DNA of 64,000 bases from positions 124,001 through 188,000 of the forward strand of contig CAVQYE010000019.1 in the NCBI GenBank assembly GCA_963718065.1, given 5' to 3'. A program made the translations under genes and the position numbers. Positions 16,787-26,318 of this stretch are shown one piece after another. How positions within the stretch are numbered: position 1 is the stretch's first letter; every line of letters starts with the position of its first letter. This DNA comes from CAVPGP01 sp963718065. GTDB lineage: Bacteria > Actinomycetota > Thermoleophilia > Gaiellales > Gaiellaceae. The notes under the pieces were generated by a model. That model ran no database searches and was not told where the DNA came from. It saw only the letters and a program-made list of their open reading frames with translations.

Positions 16787-18486
16787 TCGATCGGACTCCC
16801 GTCCGTCCAGGAGGCGTCGGTCCAGCTGGCATCCGTCCACGAGGCGTCGGTCCAGCTGGCATCCGTCCACGAGGCGTCGGTCCAGCTGGCATCCGTCCAG
16901 GACGCGTTCGTCCAGGAGGCGTCGGTCCAGGAGGCGTTCGTCCAGCTGGCGTCGGTCCAGGACGCGTCGGTCCACGAAGCGTCGGTCCAGCTGGCATCCG
17001 TCCACGACGCGTCAGTCCATGAAGCGTCGGTCCACGAGGCGCTGGTCCATGCCCCACTCGCGACCGCGGCGTTCCAGGCGGCCGCATCGAGAGTCGGCAT
17101 GCCTGACGCGTCGGGGTGCACATACGCCTCGAGCCCGGCGTTCGGGTTCGGAGGCGACGCGACCGACGCAGCGGCGACACCGTCCACCTCGCCCATGCCG
17201 GTCGAGAACGGATCGGCGCCGGCGAGCCGATGGGCGGTCACCATCAGGGCGCCCTTCACCTGGTCGGGCGACCACGTCGGGTTGCGGGCGAGGATCTGGG
17301 CCGCGAGCCCGGAGACGACCGGAGCCGAGAACGACGTGCCGGACATCCACATGTACCCGGGTGTAACGACACGGTCGGGGAAGAGCGAGGTGAGCGTGGC
17401 GCCTTGCGGCACGGGGCCGACAGCGTAACGGCCCGGTGCGGACACCTCCGGCTTGGCGAAGCCCTCGGCGGTGCTGCCGTAGGACGACCACGGCGCGTTC
17501 ACATCGTTGAACGGCGAGGTCGTCTGCAGCGGATCGACAGCGCCGACGGTGATCACGAACGGATCGCTCGCGGGCGCATACAGCATGCGCTGCGGGCCGT
17601 CGTTGCCCGCCGAGGTGACGACGACGGTGCCGGTCAGCCACAACCGGCGGACGGCGGCGTTCAGCGGGTCGTGCACGCCGAAGTCGGGGTTGGCCGAATG
17701 CAGCGAGAAGTTCGCAACCCGGATCCCGTACTGAGCGCGGTGCGCATAGATCCAGTCGGCGGCGGCGATCACGTCGCTCGTGAGCGAGCTGCCGTTGGCG
17801 TTGACGACGTCGAGTGAGACGAGGTTGGCGTTCTGCGCGACGCCGGGGCCGTTCGGCGACGCACCAGCGGCGAGGCCGGCGACGAGCGTGCCGTGCCCGT
17901 AGTCGTCACCCACGGCGCCGGGCGAGCCGGTCGCGAGGTTGACGCTCGCCACGACACGCGAGCCGAAGTCGGCGGTGCGCGACGTGTCGATGCCTGAGTC
18001 GACGATCGCGATCGTCGGCGCCTGCGGCGCGTTCCGGAGGCCTGTCTGCGGATCGGTTGCTCCCCAGAGGACATCCGCACCGACCGTTGCGGGCCACGAC
18101 CTGTCGGGGCCGGAGGCGGGGCGCATCGGTGTGTCGGCCGTGATCGAAACGATGAACGGCAGCTTGGCGAGCTCGAGCAGGTGCTTCCCCGAGAGGTTCG
18201 CCGAGATGCCGTTGATGACGGAGAAGCCGCGCTTGAACTTGTCGACGGCGGGCGAGCCGTCCTTCGCCTTGGCGAGGCGGACGAGCGAGGTCGCGATGCC
18301 GGGCTTGGCAACCACGACGACGTGGAAGACCGTGCCGGGCGAAGCTTCGGCCTGGTGCTGCAGGCCCGGTGAGATATAGGTAGCGGAGCGAGCAAGTCCC
18401 GGCGCGATCAGGGTCGCGGCGAGCACGGCGAGGAGCAGCAGCAGGCGCGGCCTGCGGCTGGTCCATGCGGAAACGTCAGCGTGCAT
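16783..18486 (-). CDS. Secreted subtilase (S8) with C-terminal Ser-Trp-Thr pentad repeats
   Basis: The ATG at 18484-18486 follows GGGGGAAA and begins a signal peptide (RRPRLLLLLAVLAATLIAPG). A propeptide of about 100 residues precedes the catalytic domain. The triad is IVDSGIDTS (Asp), GHGTLVAGLAAG (His) and SGTSFSAPVVSG (Ser), and TSAGNDGP is the oxyanion Asn. The last 90 residues are one AWTS unit and sixteen SWT(D/N)A-type pentads, ending GSPIE. The stop overlaps the start of the hybrid kinase by four bases, so the protease and the sensor are made together. 567 residues. Confidence 0.9.
   Translation of the reverse strand: MHADVSAWTSRRPRLLLLLAVLAATLIAPGLARSATYISPGLQHQAEASPGTVFHVVVVAKPGIATSLVRLAKAKDGSPAVDKFKRGFSVINGISANLSGKHLLELAKLPFIVSITADTPMRPASGPDRSWPATVGADVLWGATDPQTGLRNAPQAPTIAIVDSGIDTSRTADFGSRVVASVNLATGSPGAVGDDYGHGTLVAGLAAGASPNGPGVAQNANLVSLDVVNANGSSLTSDVIAAADWIYAHRAQYGIRVANFSLHSANPDFGVHDPLNAAVRRLWLTGTVVVTSAGNDGPQRMLYAPASDPFVITVGAVDPLQTTSPFNDVNAPWSSYGSTAEGFAKPEVSAPGRYAVGPVPQGATLTSLFPDRVVTPGYMWMSGTSFSAPVVSGLAAQILARNPTWSPDQVKGALMVTAHRLAGADPFSTGMGEVDGVAAASVASPPNPNAGLEAYVHPDASGMPTLDAAAWNAAVASGAWTSASWTDASWTDASWTDASWTDASWTDASWTDASWTNASWTDASWTNASWTDASWTDASWTDASWTDASWTDASWTDASWTDGSPIE
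16801..17052 (-). repeat. 15-base tandem repeat coding SWTDA pentads (17 units)
   Basis: On the plus strand the unit is (G/C)GTCCA followed by nine variable bases ending in GCGTC or GCATC. Seventeen copies run without a break. The amino acids are far more constant than the third codon positions, and both TGG and ACC/ACG codons persist, so the protein repeat is under selection. Two units read SWTNA. Confidence 0.9.
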
Positions 18487-18685
18487 AGTGGATTTCCCCC
18501 TTGCGATCCGCCGCATGGACCGCAGTTCAGTCGGAGGTCGGAATGACCCCGTCCCTTGTAGCCTTACGTCAACACGCTTACCGCGCATCCCTCGTCTGAG
18601 TCACGTGGCCATTGACGGTTTGGAGTGCGACCGGCCCCCCGGAAGGGGTAACGCCGACCACGCGCGAGGCGCATAGGCTGTCGCC

Positions 18686-19153
18686 GTGCCGGATTCCCTG
18701 TGGGCGCCGTGGCGTCTCGAATACGTCGGCTCGGCCGAGGACGACCACGGCTCGTGCATCTTCTGCGAGCCGGAGGAGCGCCTGCTCGTGCACCGCGGCG
18801 AGCTGGCCGTCGTCTTGCTGAACAAGTACCCGTACGCCTCCGGCCACCTGCTGGTGGCACCGCTGCGGCACACGGGTGAGTTCGGCTCGCTCGACCCGGA
18901 CGAGGCCGCCGAGATCCATCGACTGGCCGCGCGCGGGATGGACGTGCTCCGCGACGAGTACTCCCCGCACGGGTACAACCTGGGCTGGAACGTCGGCCGC
19001 GCGGCGGGCGCCGGAATCGAGGAACACGTCCATCTGCACGTCGTGCCGCGCTGGTCCGGCGACACCAACTTCATGCCGGTGCTCGGCGACGTGAAGGTGA
19101 TTCCGGAGCACCTCGACGAGACGGCTCGCCGCCTCAGGCCGGCGTTCGCATGA
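18686..19153 (+). CDS. HIT family hydrolase/phosphorylase
   Basis: The GTG at 18686 starts PDSLWAPWRLEYVGS, the N-terminus usual for the actinobacterial Ap4A-phosphorylase-like HIT group. CIFCEPEE gives a CxxC, followed by LLVAPLRHTGEF and the histidine triad EEHVHLHVVPRW. The reaction in the family is cleavage of nucleoside polyphosphates or adenylates. Its stop overlaps the start of the next gene (ATGA), so the two are coupled. 155 residues. Confidence 0.88.
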   Translation: MPDSLWAPWRLEYVGSAEDDHGSCIFCEPEERLLVHRGELAVVLLNKYPYASGHLLVAPLRHTGEFGSLDPDEAAEIHRLAARGMDVLRDEYSPHGYNLGWNVGRAAGAGIEEHVHLHVVPRWSGDTNFMPVLGDVKVIPEHLDETARRLRPAFA

Positions 19154-20312
19154 TCGATCGCTACCTCCTGCTCGGGCTGCGCCTCGGCCGTCACGTGGAC
19201 GGCTATGTCGACGCCTACTACGGCCCGCCAGAGCTGAAGGAGCAGGCGGACGCCGAGGAGCCCGTCGCCTCGTCCGAGCTCGTCGCGGAGGCGGTGGCCC
19301 TGCGAGAGGAGCTCACCGGGATCGCAGACCCGCAGCGCCGGCGCTGGCTCGAGGCCCAGCTCCTCGGCGCCGAGACGGCGGCACGCCGGCTCGCGGGCGA
19401 GCCTGTCGCGTACGTCGACGAGGTCGAGCGCTGCTTCGGGGTCCGCCCGCAGCCCGTCGCCGAGAGCCGCTTCGAGGAGGCGCTCGACCGGATCGATGCG
19501 GTGCTCCCCGGCGAGGGCGAGCTCTTCGACCGCTACCAGGCCTGGCTCGACACGCAGGTCGTGCCGGCCGAGCTCCTCGGCCCGGCGATCGATGCCCTGA
19601 AGGCCGAGCTGCGCGAGCGCACGCGCGCGCTCGTCGACCTGCCGGAGGGCGAGGAGGTCGTGTCGGAGCTCGTGTCCAACGAGCCGTGGGCCGGCTTCAA
19701 CTACTACCTCGGCGGTCTCAAGAGCCGCTCCGTGCTGAACACGGACCTCCCCACTCGCTCCTACGTCCTCTCGGAGATCGTCGCCCACGAGATGTACCCG
19801 GGCCACCACACCGAGCACGCGGTCAAGGAAGAGCTGCTCGTTCGCGGCGACGGCCGCACCGAAGAGACCCTGCTGCTCGTGCCCACGCCCCAGTCGCTGA
19901 TCTCGGAGGGCATCGCCACGAACGCCATGCAGATCGTGATCGACGGCGACGCGGACGACTGGGCCGCCTCGGTTCTCCTTCCACTCGGGATCGGCTACGA
20001 CGCCGACAGGGCCCGAGTGCTACGCGAGGCGTTCACGACGCTCGGCTTCGTGTCGGCGAACACGGCGCTGCAGATCCACGACGAGGGCCGCCCGCTCGAC
20101 GAGGTGCGTGCCTATTTCAAGCGCTGGGCACTCGCCAACGACGACCGGGTCGAGAAGCACCTCCAGTTCGTCACCGACCCGACCTGGCGGGTCCTACGTC
20201 TTCAACTACTCGAGTGGCGAGGATCTCGTTCTGGACCTGGGTCGGCGGCGACCGCTCGCGCTTCCGGCGGCTCCTGACGGAGCAGCTGGTTCCCGCGGAC
20301 TTGCAGTCGTAG
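19150..20312 (+). CDS. DUF885-like metallopeptidase-type protein, frameshifted near C-terminus
   Basis: The ATG at 19150 gives MIDRYLLLGLRLGRHVDGYV. The centre has SEIVAHEMYPGHHTEHAVKEE, an HExxxGH zinc motif like that of DUF885 and related peptidases, and VPTPQSLISEGIATNAMQ, which supplies a possible third ligand Glu. Two frame changes near 20190 and 20220 are needed to read SYVFNYSSGEDLV and WTWVGGDRSRFRRLLTEQL, ending at 20310-20312. About 387 residues. No signal peptide, so presumably cytoplasmic. Peptidase activity is inferred. Confidence 0.65.
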
Positions 20313-20335
20313 AGGCCTCCGCTACGGTTGGCCGG

Positions 20336-21905
20336 GTGACCGATGCGCCGATCAGCACGACCGCCGCGGAGAGCTCCGAGCTCGCGATCGTCGACGCGCT
20401 CGTCGAGACCTCGCACTCACTCGTCTGCGTCTTCGCGCCGGACGGACGGATCCTCCGCTTCAACCACGAGTGCGAGGAGGCGACCGGCTACACGGCGGAC
20501 GAGGCGATCGGCGTCAACGCGTCCGAGCTCGTGATCCCGGTTGAGGAGCGCGACAACTTCCAACGGTTCCTGGAGCAGGCCTGGGAGACGCGCCGCCCGA
20601 GCCCGCAGGTCGGCCAGTGGGTCGCCAAGGATCAGTCGCGCTTTCTCGTCGCGTGGTCGAACCGGCCGATCATCTCGGAGGACGGCACGCCTGTCTGCAT
20701 CGTCACCGCGGGGCTTCGCATCGGGCGAGCGCGAGCGCGCCTCGGCAGAGGTCCGCTCGCTGCACCAGATGCTCGAGACGCGGCTCGTCGAGCTGACGCG
20801 GCTCGCCGCCGAGCAGTCGGCCCTCCGCCGGGTCGCCACGCTCGTCGCGACGAGCGCGAAGCCGGAGGAGATCTTCCAGGCAGTCTCGGGCGAGATGGCC
20901 GGCATCGTCGGCAGCCGTACGTCTGCGGTCTTCCGCTACAACGACGACGGCACGGGAACGGTCGTCGGGCGCTTCTCGGACGACCAGATTCCGGCTTTCC
21001 CGCTCGGGTCGATCATCTCGCTCTCGGTCGACTCCGCGCTCGCCCGCGTCTATCGCTCGGCGATTCCGGAACGGGTCGACAACTACAGCGAGATCGCCGG
21101 CGAGGTCGGCGACACGATGCGCAGGCACGGACTCGAGGCGAGCGTGGCAGCGCCGATCATCGTCGACGGGCGGCCCTGGGGCGCCGTCGTCGTGGTTGCG
21201 TCCGACTCGCCGCTGCCGGAGGGCGTCGAGCAACGCCTGTACGACTTCGCCGAGCTCCTGTCGGTCGCCGTCGTCAGCGCCGACGCGCACGAGCAGCTGG
21301 TCGAGTCGCGTGCCCGCGTCGTCCGCGCGAGCGACGAAGAGCGCCAGCGGCTGCAACGCAACCTGCACGACGGAGCGCAGCAGAGGCTCGTCTCGCTCTC
21401 GCTCTCGCTGCGCATGGCGCGGAAGCGTCTGGAGCTGGACGGCGAGGGCGTCGACGATCTGCTCGCGACGGCAGCCGAGGACGCGGCCGCGGCGATCGAG
21501 GAGCTCCGCCAGCTCGCACGCGGCATCCATCCCGCAGTGCTGACCGAGTTCGGCCTCACGAGGGCGCTCGAGGGCCTCGCTCGACGGGCGCCGCTGCCGG
21601 TGAAGCTCACGGTCACGGCCGAGGAGGTCCCCGAGGACGTGGCGGCCGCGATCTACTACCTCGTCGCCGAGGCGCTGACCAACGTGGCGAAGCACGCACA
21701 GGCGCTGGCCGCCGAGGTGCGGCTCACCGGGGCCGAGGGGGTTCTCCGCTGCGAGGTCGCCGACGACGGCCGCGGCGGCGCTTCCACGACGGGCGGCGGC
21801 CTGGCCGGCCTGCGTGACCGGGTCGAGTCCGCCCAGGGAACCTTCGAGGTCGAAAGCCCCGAGGGCGTCGGCACGCGGATCGTCGCGTCCTTTCCCCGTT
21901 CGTAA
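20336..21905 (+). CDS. Soluble sensor histidine kinase: PAS, GAF, HisKA_3, HATPase (one frameshift)
   Basis: The GTG at 20336 starts TDAPISTTAAESSEL. The PAS domain runs VDALVETSHSLVCVFAPDGR to IISEDGTPVCIVTAG. A frame change near 20712 leads into a helical linker and a GAF domain (about 20830-21290). Next come the HisKA_3 phosphoacceptor QRNLHDGAQQRLVSL, ARGIHPAVL, the N-box VAEALTNVAKHA, and GGGLAGLRDRVES with a C-terminal GTRIVASFP. It lacks membrane helices. This NarL-partner type usually signals to a LuxR-type regulator, and none is adjacent; the ANTAR regulator at 22139 is the nearest candidate. Confidence 0.85.
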
Positions 21906-22005
21906 GCACCACCAGCCGTGAACCGGTGCACGGATTGAGGGCCTGGGAGGTTTTCGACCGCGTCGACGGCGGCACACGGTTCAATGCAGGTCCCGAGGGC
22001 GCAGC

Positions 22006-22050
22006 ACAGAGGGCCGGAGCGGTTGGCCGCAGCCTGCTTCGGCCCTCTGT
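22006..22050 (+). terminator. Terminator-like hairpin after the sensor kinase
   Basis: ACAGAGGGCCG (22006-22016) and CGGCCCTCTGT (22040-22050) form a perfect 11-bp stem with a 23-base loop. Only a weak T-run follows (CTTGC), so it may work with Rho or simply protect the transcript end. The rest of 21906-22138 shows no gene. Confidence 0.5.
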
Positions 22051-22138
22051 CTTGCGGCGATCGTCCGGCTTGACGCGGTAGCTTCGGCGACCCGAGGAGC
22101 GCAGACGCATCACTCAGCACGCGGCGGTTGAGCAGGTT

Positions 22139-22953
22139 TTGGTCGACGACGGAGCACCGCGGCTCCGTGTCCTGATCGCAAACGAGCGCCGCGACCGGCT
22201 GGCGCTGCTCGCCCAGGTCGTCGCCGGGCTCGGGCACGAGGTGATCGCGCGCGAGGTCGAGGTCGACGCGAGGTCGGCGCGGTGACGGCGCGGGAGCAGC
22301 CCGACGTCGCGCTCGTCGGGCTCGGGCTCTCCTCGGAGCACGCGCTGACAGCTGATCGCGGAGATCGTCCGCGAGGCCGCCTGCCCGGTGATCGCGTTGC
22401 TCTCGGCCGAGAGACCCCGCCTACGTCCGCGAGGCGGCCAAGCGCGGCGTCTTCGCCTACATCGTCGACACGACGCCCGAGGAGCTGCAGAGCGCGATCG
22501 ACATCACGCTGCAGCGCTTCGCCGAGTACCAGAACCTCCAGGGCGCGTTCGGCCGCCGAGCCGTGATCGAGCAGGCAAAGGGGATCCTGATGGCCCGCCA
22601 CGCGCTCGACGCCGACAAGGCGTTCGAGATGCTGCGCGACCACTCGCAGCACAACGGCCAGCAAGCTCGCGGACGTGGCCGCGGCGATCGTCGACAGCCA
22701 CCTCCTGCTCGTGCCGGCGACACCGCCGGCCGCGGCCGAGCTGAAACGACGCGCGCCCGAGTGGCGCGCGGGCTCGACCCGAATCGGGGACGAACAGACG
22801 TTCTCCCGGTGCTACAGTGCCTCGCGCGACGCCTCAGTAATCGGCGCCGCATGCGAGCAGCGGCGGCCGCAACCCTCGGCACCGCGACGAGTCCGTCCTC
22901 AGCAGAGCAGGTCGGAGCAAGCCGGCCGACGCAACGTCCTGGTCGGCGCATGA
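22139..22953 (+). CDS. ANTAR-domain regulator with degenerate receiver, frameshifted
   Basis: A TTG at 22139 is the likely start (VDDGAPRLRVLIAN). Stitched over frame changes near 22273, 22350, 22425 and 22662, the receiver reads VLIANERRDRLALLAQVV and PDVALVGLGLSSEHAL, with Gly where the phospho-Asp belongs. The ANTAR RNA-binding domain is clear: VIEQAKGILMARHALDADKA and AFEMLRDHSQHNGQ. The C-terminal end is uncertain. ANTAR proteins bind paired RNA hairpins to prevent termination. Phosphorylation is unlikely here; control may come by protein contact with a kinase such as the one upstream. Confidence 0.7.
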
Positions 22954-22979
22954 GCTCGACCCTGAGGGAAGGACCCAAA

Positions 22980-23982
22980 TGAATGCTTTCATTCTATGCA
23001 CCGGCCTGGCGCGCGCCGTCTCCGCACCCGTGCCGCGATGGCAACCGGCCTGTCCGGGCTGTTCGCTGCTCGGCCTGATCGCTGACCGCTCGTCGGCGGC
23101 GCCGCTGCGGCAGCGACAGCCGTGCCGCTCGGCACCGCAGGCAGCTTCGCGGTGCTCGCCGGCGCCGGGATCACCAACACCGGACCGACGACGGTCAACG
23201 GCGACATCGGCACGTTCCCGACCACGTCGATCACCGGCGCCGCGTCGATGACCGTCACCGGCACGAACCACGCCGGCGATGCCGTCACGCAGAAGGCGAA
23301 GACCGACCTCGTCACCGCCTACAACACCGCCGCCGGCGAGGGGCCGACGACTCGCCGATCGCCGCCGACCTCGGCGGCCAGACGCTGACGCCCGGCGTCT
23401 ACAACTCGGCTTCCTCGATCGGGCTCACCGGGGCGCTGACGCTGAACGGCGGCGGCGACCCGAACGCGGTCTTCGTCTTCCAGGCGGGCTCCTCGCTGAC
23501 CACGGCGTCGGGCAGCACGGTCAACCTGATCAACGGCGCGCAGGCCTGCAACGTGTTCTGGCAGGTCGGCAGCTCCGCGACGCTCGGTACCGGCTCCACC
23601 TTCCGCGGGCACGATCCTCGCCCTGACCAGCATCACCGTCACCACGGGCGTCACGATCGACGGACGCGTGCTCGCACGGAACGGTGCCGTCACGCTCGAC
23701 ACCGACACGATCACCAGATCAGCGTGCACTGTGTCGGCCGCGACCACGGCGACGACCGCGACCACGACCCGACCGCGACGACCCCGAACACCACGGCCGC
23801 CAAGAAGGCTGCCGCAGCGAAGAAGGCCGCAGCGGCCAAGAAGGCTGCCTCAGCGAAGCGGGCCGCAGCCGCGAAGGCAGCGGCAGCGCAGAGCAGCAGC
23901 CGCAAGAGCAGCAGCGGCAGCATCCAGCCGCGGCTCCGCGAGGCCGCCCGTCGCCGTCACGCCGCCTGGGTTCACCGGCTAG
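22980..23982 (+). CDS. DUF3494 ice-binding-like secreted protein with Ala/Lys tail, frameshifted
   Basis: The start is ATG 22980 (best ribosome site GGAAGGA) or ATG 22996, whose frame matches the body. An export signal is readable only across indels. The body carries the DUF3494 blocks LGTAGSFAVLAGAGITNTGP, TVNGDIGTFP, NAVFVFQAGSSLTTASGS, INGAQACNVFWQVGSSATLG and VLARNGAVTLDTDTIT, all typical of the beta-helical fold. The C-terminal tail alternates AAKKAAAAKK units and may end in VTPPGFTG at 23982. Family members bind ice or act as surface adhesins. The basic tail would suit contact with the wall polymers. About 320 residues corrected. Confidence 0.8.
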
Positions 23983-23986
23983 CTCA

Positions 23987-24760
23987 ATGCACAGCGTGAA
24001 GCACCGGGGACGGACGTCACTGCCGTCCGTCCCCGCGTCGGCCCTGTCGCTCCTTGCCGCGTCTCTCGCCGCGCTCGTCGCGGTGTCGACGGGCCAGGCG
24101 ACCGCAGCGCATTCCGGCCGCGACGCAGTCGTCATCCGGCCGACCGTGGGCCTGGCGATCATGCTCAGCGCGCAGACGGCGAGGGCGGCACCGAAGCGAC
24201 CGATCGGCGCCGTCCAGCCGTGGTGCGCGCGCAGGGCCGGATCACCGACGAGCGAACCGTGCTGCCGATCGTCGGCCGAGAGTCGGCCCCGGCGGTGTCC
24301 GCTGGTTGCACGTGCTGCTTCCGGGCCGGCCGAACGGGCACACAGGGTGGATCAAGAGCCGCGCCACGCAAGGTGTCGTTCACGCCCTGGCACATCGTCG
24401 TCGACACCGGCAGGCGCCGCGTGACCGTCTACAAGCGGGGCCACACGGTCCGCGTCTTCAAGGCCGTCGTCGGCAAGCCGTCGACGCCGACGCCGACGGG
24501 CAAGTTCTTCGTCGAGGAATCCGTTGAGCTCGGGCGCGGTGACGTCGGCGCGCCGTTCGCGCTCGCGTTGAGCGCCCGCTCCAACGTGTTCCAGGAGTTC
24601 GAGGGCGGCCCGGGCCAGATCGCGCTGCACGGTCTGATGAACGTCGGCGGGCGTGCCGGGCACGGCCGTCTCACACGGCTGCGTCCGGCTCGACAACGAC
24701 GCCATGCACTGGCTGGTCGTCCACGTCGGCCCCGGCGTGCCCGTGACCATCATCGCCTGA
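23987..24760 (+). CDS. L,D-transpeptidase (YkuD), frameshifted
   Basis: The ATG at 23987 opens MHSVKHRGRTSLPSV and a membrane or signal segment (ALSLLAASLAALVAVSTG). After frame changes near 24200, 24290 and 24345 the YkuD domain reads VDTGRRRVTVYKRGHTVRVF and TPTGKFFVEE, then IALHGLMNV. A further change near 24655 gives the catalytic SHGCVRL block (Cys, His, Arg). The chain ends VPVTIIA at TGA 24758-24760. These enzymes form 3-3 cross-links in peptidoglycan. It lies four bases after the DUF3494 gene, so both are probably on one transcript. Confidence 0.8.
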
Positions 24761-24779
24761 CCGTCCGGGCATCTCCCCG

Positions 24780-26159
24780 TTACGGGAACACGGAGAGCCA
24801 GCTCACGGTCGTGTAGCCCGCGCCCTGCTGGTAGCCGTCCTCGGCCGAGAAGCGGATCTGCACCGGGCCTTTCTCCTGGCCGTGCGAGGCGAGCAGCGGA
24901 TCCTTGCCGGTCTCCAGGAGCACGCAGACGTGTGAGCCCTTCGGGAACTTGCCGCCGCTCCAGACGACGAGATCGCCGGGCTTTGCCGCGTTTGCCGGCA
25001 CGTGCCGGCAGTGGTCCAGCAGGGTGCCCGTGTACGTGGTGTGCGTCGCGTCGTACGGACCCGCCTCGTTGGGGTTCGGCGCCCCGGCCCAGTTGTAACA
25101 GAGGGTCGCGAACGCAGAGCAGTCCGTCGTCAGCGGGAGCTTGCCCGGGTTGCCCAGCGCTTCGAGGCGCGGGCCCGTCTGGCTGTAGCCGATCTGGCCG
25201 GTGTTGTCGACGCCCCACTTCGCCCACTTGACGATCTGCTTGCGGATCCCGCTCTCGCTCTTCGAGTCCTTGAGCCGCGCCGCGCGCGCCTTGGCGTACG
25301 CCGCCGGCAGCGGCGTCCCCTCGAGGTACGCCTTCAGCTTCGGGCCGTAGTCGCGGTTCATCAGCGCCTCGGGATAGCCGAGCATCCACTTCGCCTGCCA
25401 GACGGCGGCCGCGGTGAGCTCGCCGTACTCGCCGTCGACTCCGCCGGGATCGAATGACCCGTACTTGTTCTTTGCGAGCAGCTGCTGCGCGGCGCGGACC
25501 TCCGGTCCCGTCAGCGGCGGATTCGTGATCTTCAGGACGGCGCCTGCGGCCGGCTGCGGGCCGGGCTGCGGCGGGCCGAGCTTGATCACGCGCTTGTCCA
25601 CCAGGCGCCGCAGGATCACGCCGGCCCCGCACTGCTCCGAGACGGCGGTCGCCGAGAAGACGCCGTCCTTGACGTACTTGCCTTTCTTGTAGTGCTGACA
25701 AAAGCTCCAGACGTACGGCGTGTTGATCTTCGGCTTCCGGTTGATGTAGCCCGACCCGTTGTAGCGCTCGAGCACGTAGAGCGTCCCGCCCACGCTCCAG
25801 TCGTTCCAGGCGTCGAGGCCGGCGTGCTTGAGGGCTTCGGTCGCGCTCTGCTCCCATGTGAACGGCGGCTTGCCGGTCTTCGGCATCCCGGGCGGGTAGT
25901 GCACGGTTCTGGCGGTCAGAGGATCGCCGTTGAAGAGGTGCGTGTCGAAGCGGAGGCTCCCCTCGAGCAGGTGGATGACGCCGACTACGTACCACGGCAC
26001 GCCGACCGCGTCGCCGACGGCGGCATACCTGTCCTGGTGACTTGCGACCTGCGTCGCGAGCGCGTCGACATCGGCTGCCCGGGGCGCGTTGATCTTGCAG
26101 GTCTTGAAGAGGTTCTCGTACTGGCTCTTCAGCGTCGGGGTGAGTGGCGGCATCGCCAT
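24780..26159 (-). CDS. Multidomain peptidoglycan hydrolase (lysozyme-like, PG-binding, NlpC/P60-type)
   Basis: The ATG at 26157-26159 follows GGAGGGCCACC. Residues 1-200 resemble phage-type lysozyme-like domains (VGVPWYVVGVIHLLEGSLRF; LYVLERYNGSGY). Residues about 210-300 resemble a peptidoglycan-binding repeat (LTGPEVRAAQQLLAKNKYG). The C-terminal domain has TDCSAFATLCYNWAG (Cys nucleophile), PGDLVVWSG and GSHVCVLLETG (supporting residues), like NlpC/P60 or CHAP amidases. No signal peptide is seen, as in many endolysins. The 459-residue frame is intact. It is convergent with the L,D-transpeptidase. Confidence 0.75.
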   Translation of the reverse strand: MAMPPLTPTLKSQYENLFKTCKINAPRAADVDALATQVASHQDRYAAVGDAVGVPWYVVGVIHLLEGSLRFDTHLFNGDPLTARTVHYPPGMPKTGKPPFTWEQSATEALKHAGLDAWNDWSVGGTLYVLERYNGSGYINRKPKINTPYVWSFCQHYKKGKYVKDGVFSATAVSEQCGAGVILRRLVDKRVIKLGPPQPGPQPAAGAVLKITNPPLTGPEVRAAQQLLAKNKYGSFDPGGVDGEYGELTAAAVWQAKWMLGYPEALMNRDYGPKLKAYLEGTPLPAAYAKARAARLKDSKSESGIRKQIVKWAKWGVDNTGQIGYSQTGPRLEALGNPGKLPLTTDCSAFATLCYNWAGAPNPNEAGPYDATHTTYTGTLLDHCRHVPANAAKPGDLVVWSGGKFPKGSHVCVLLETGKDPLLASHGQEKGPVQIRFSAEDGYQQGAGYTTVSWLSVFP

Positions 26160-26266
26160 CGGTGGCCCTCCTGGGTTGTCGATCCGGTTCGCCGCAGCAG
26201 CACGTGGAGCACCGATTTTGCTCCTTGCGAGGGCGTAATGCCACCCGAAGCTCTCCCACCAGAAAG

Positions 26267-26296
26267 ACGTGGGGCCGCCCGAAGGCGGCCCCACGT
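26267..26296 (-). terminator. Strong terminator of the large subtilase gene
   Basis: A perfect 13-bp stem (ACGTGGGGCCGCC, 26267-26279; complement 26284-26296) closes a four-base loop. On the minus strand it lies 23 bases past the subtilase stop and is followed by CTTTCTGG. It also separates the hydrolase gene from that transcript. Confidence 0.85.
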
Positions 26297-26318
26297 TGTC
26301 ATCGGTTCTCCGAAGACG

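Noticed and set aside
16787..17005. N-terminal extension of the hybrid kinase frame (DRRLLDGCQ-type repeats)
   Set aside because: It is the antisense-free shadow of the subtilase SWTDA repeat read in another frame of the same strand; the GTG at 16786 with GTGA overlap is a better start.
16801..17052. CRISPR-like array
   Set aside because: Units are 15 bases with no spacers and code SWTDA pentads in the subtilase frame; no cas genes nearby.
22834..23271. Minus-strand frames opposite the ANTAR/DUF3494 region
   Set aside because: Composition of antisense shadow; plus-strand motifs are clear.
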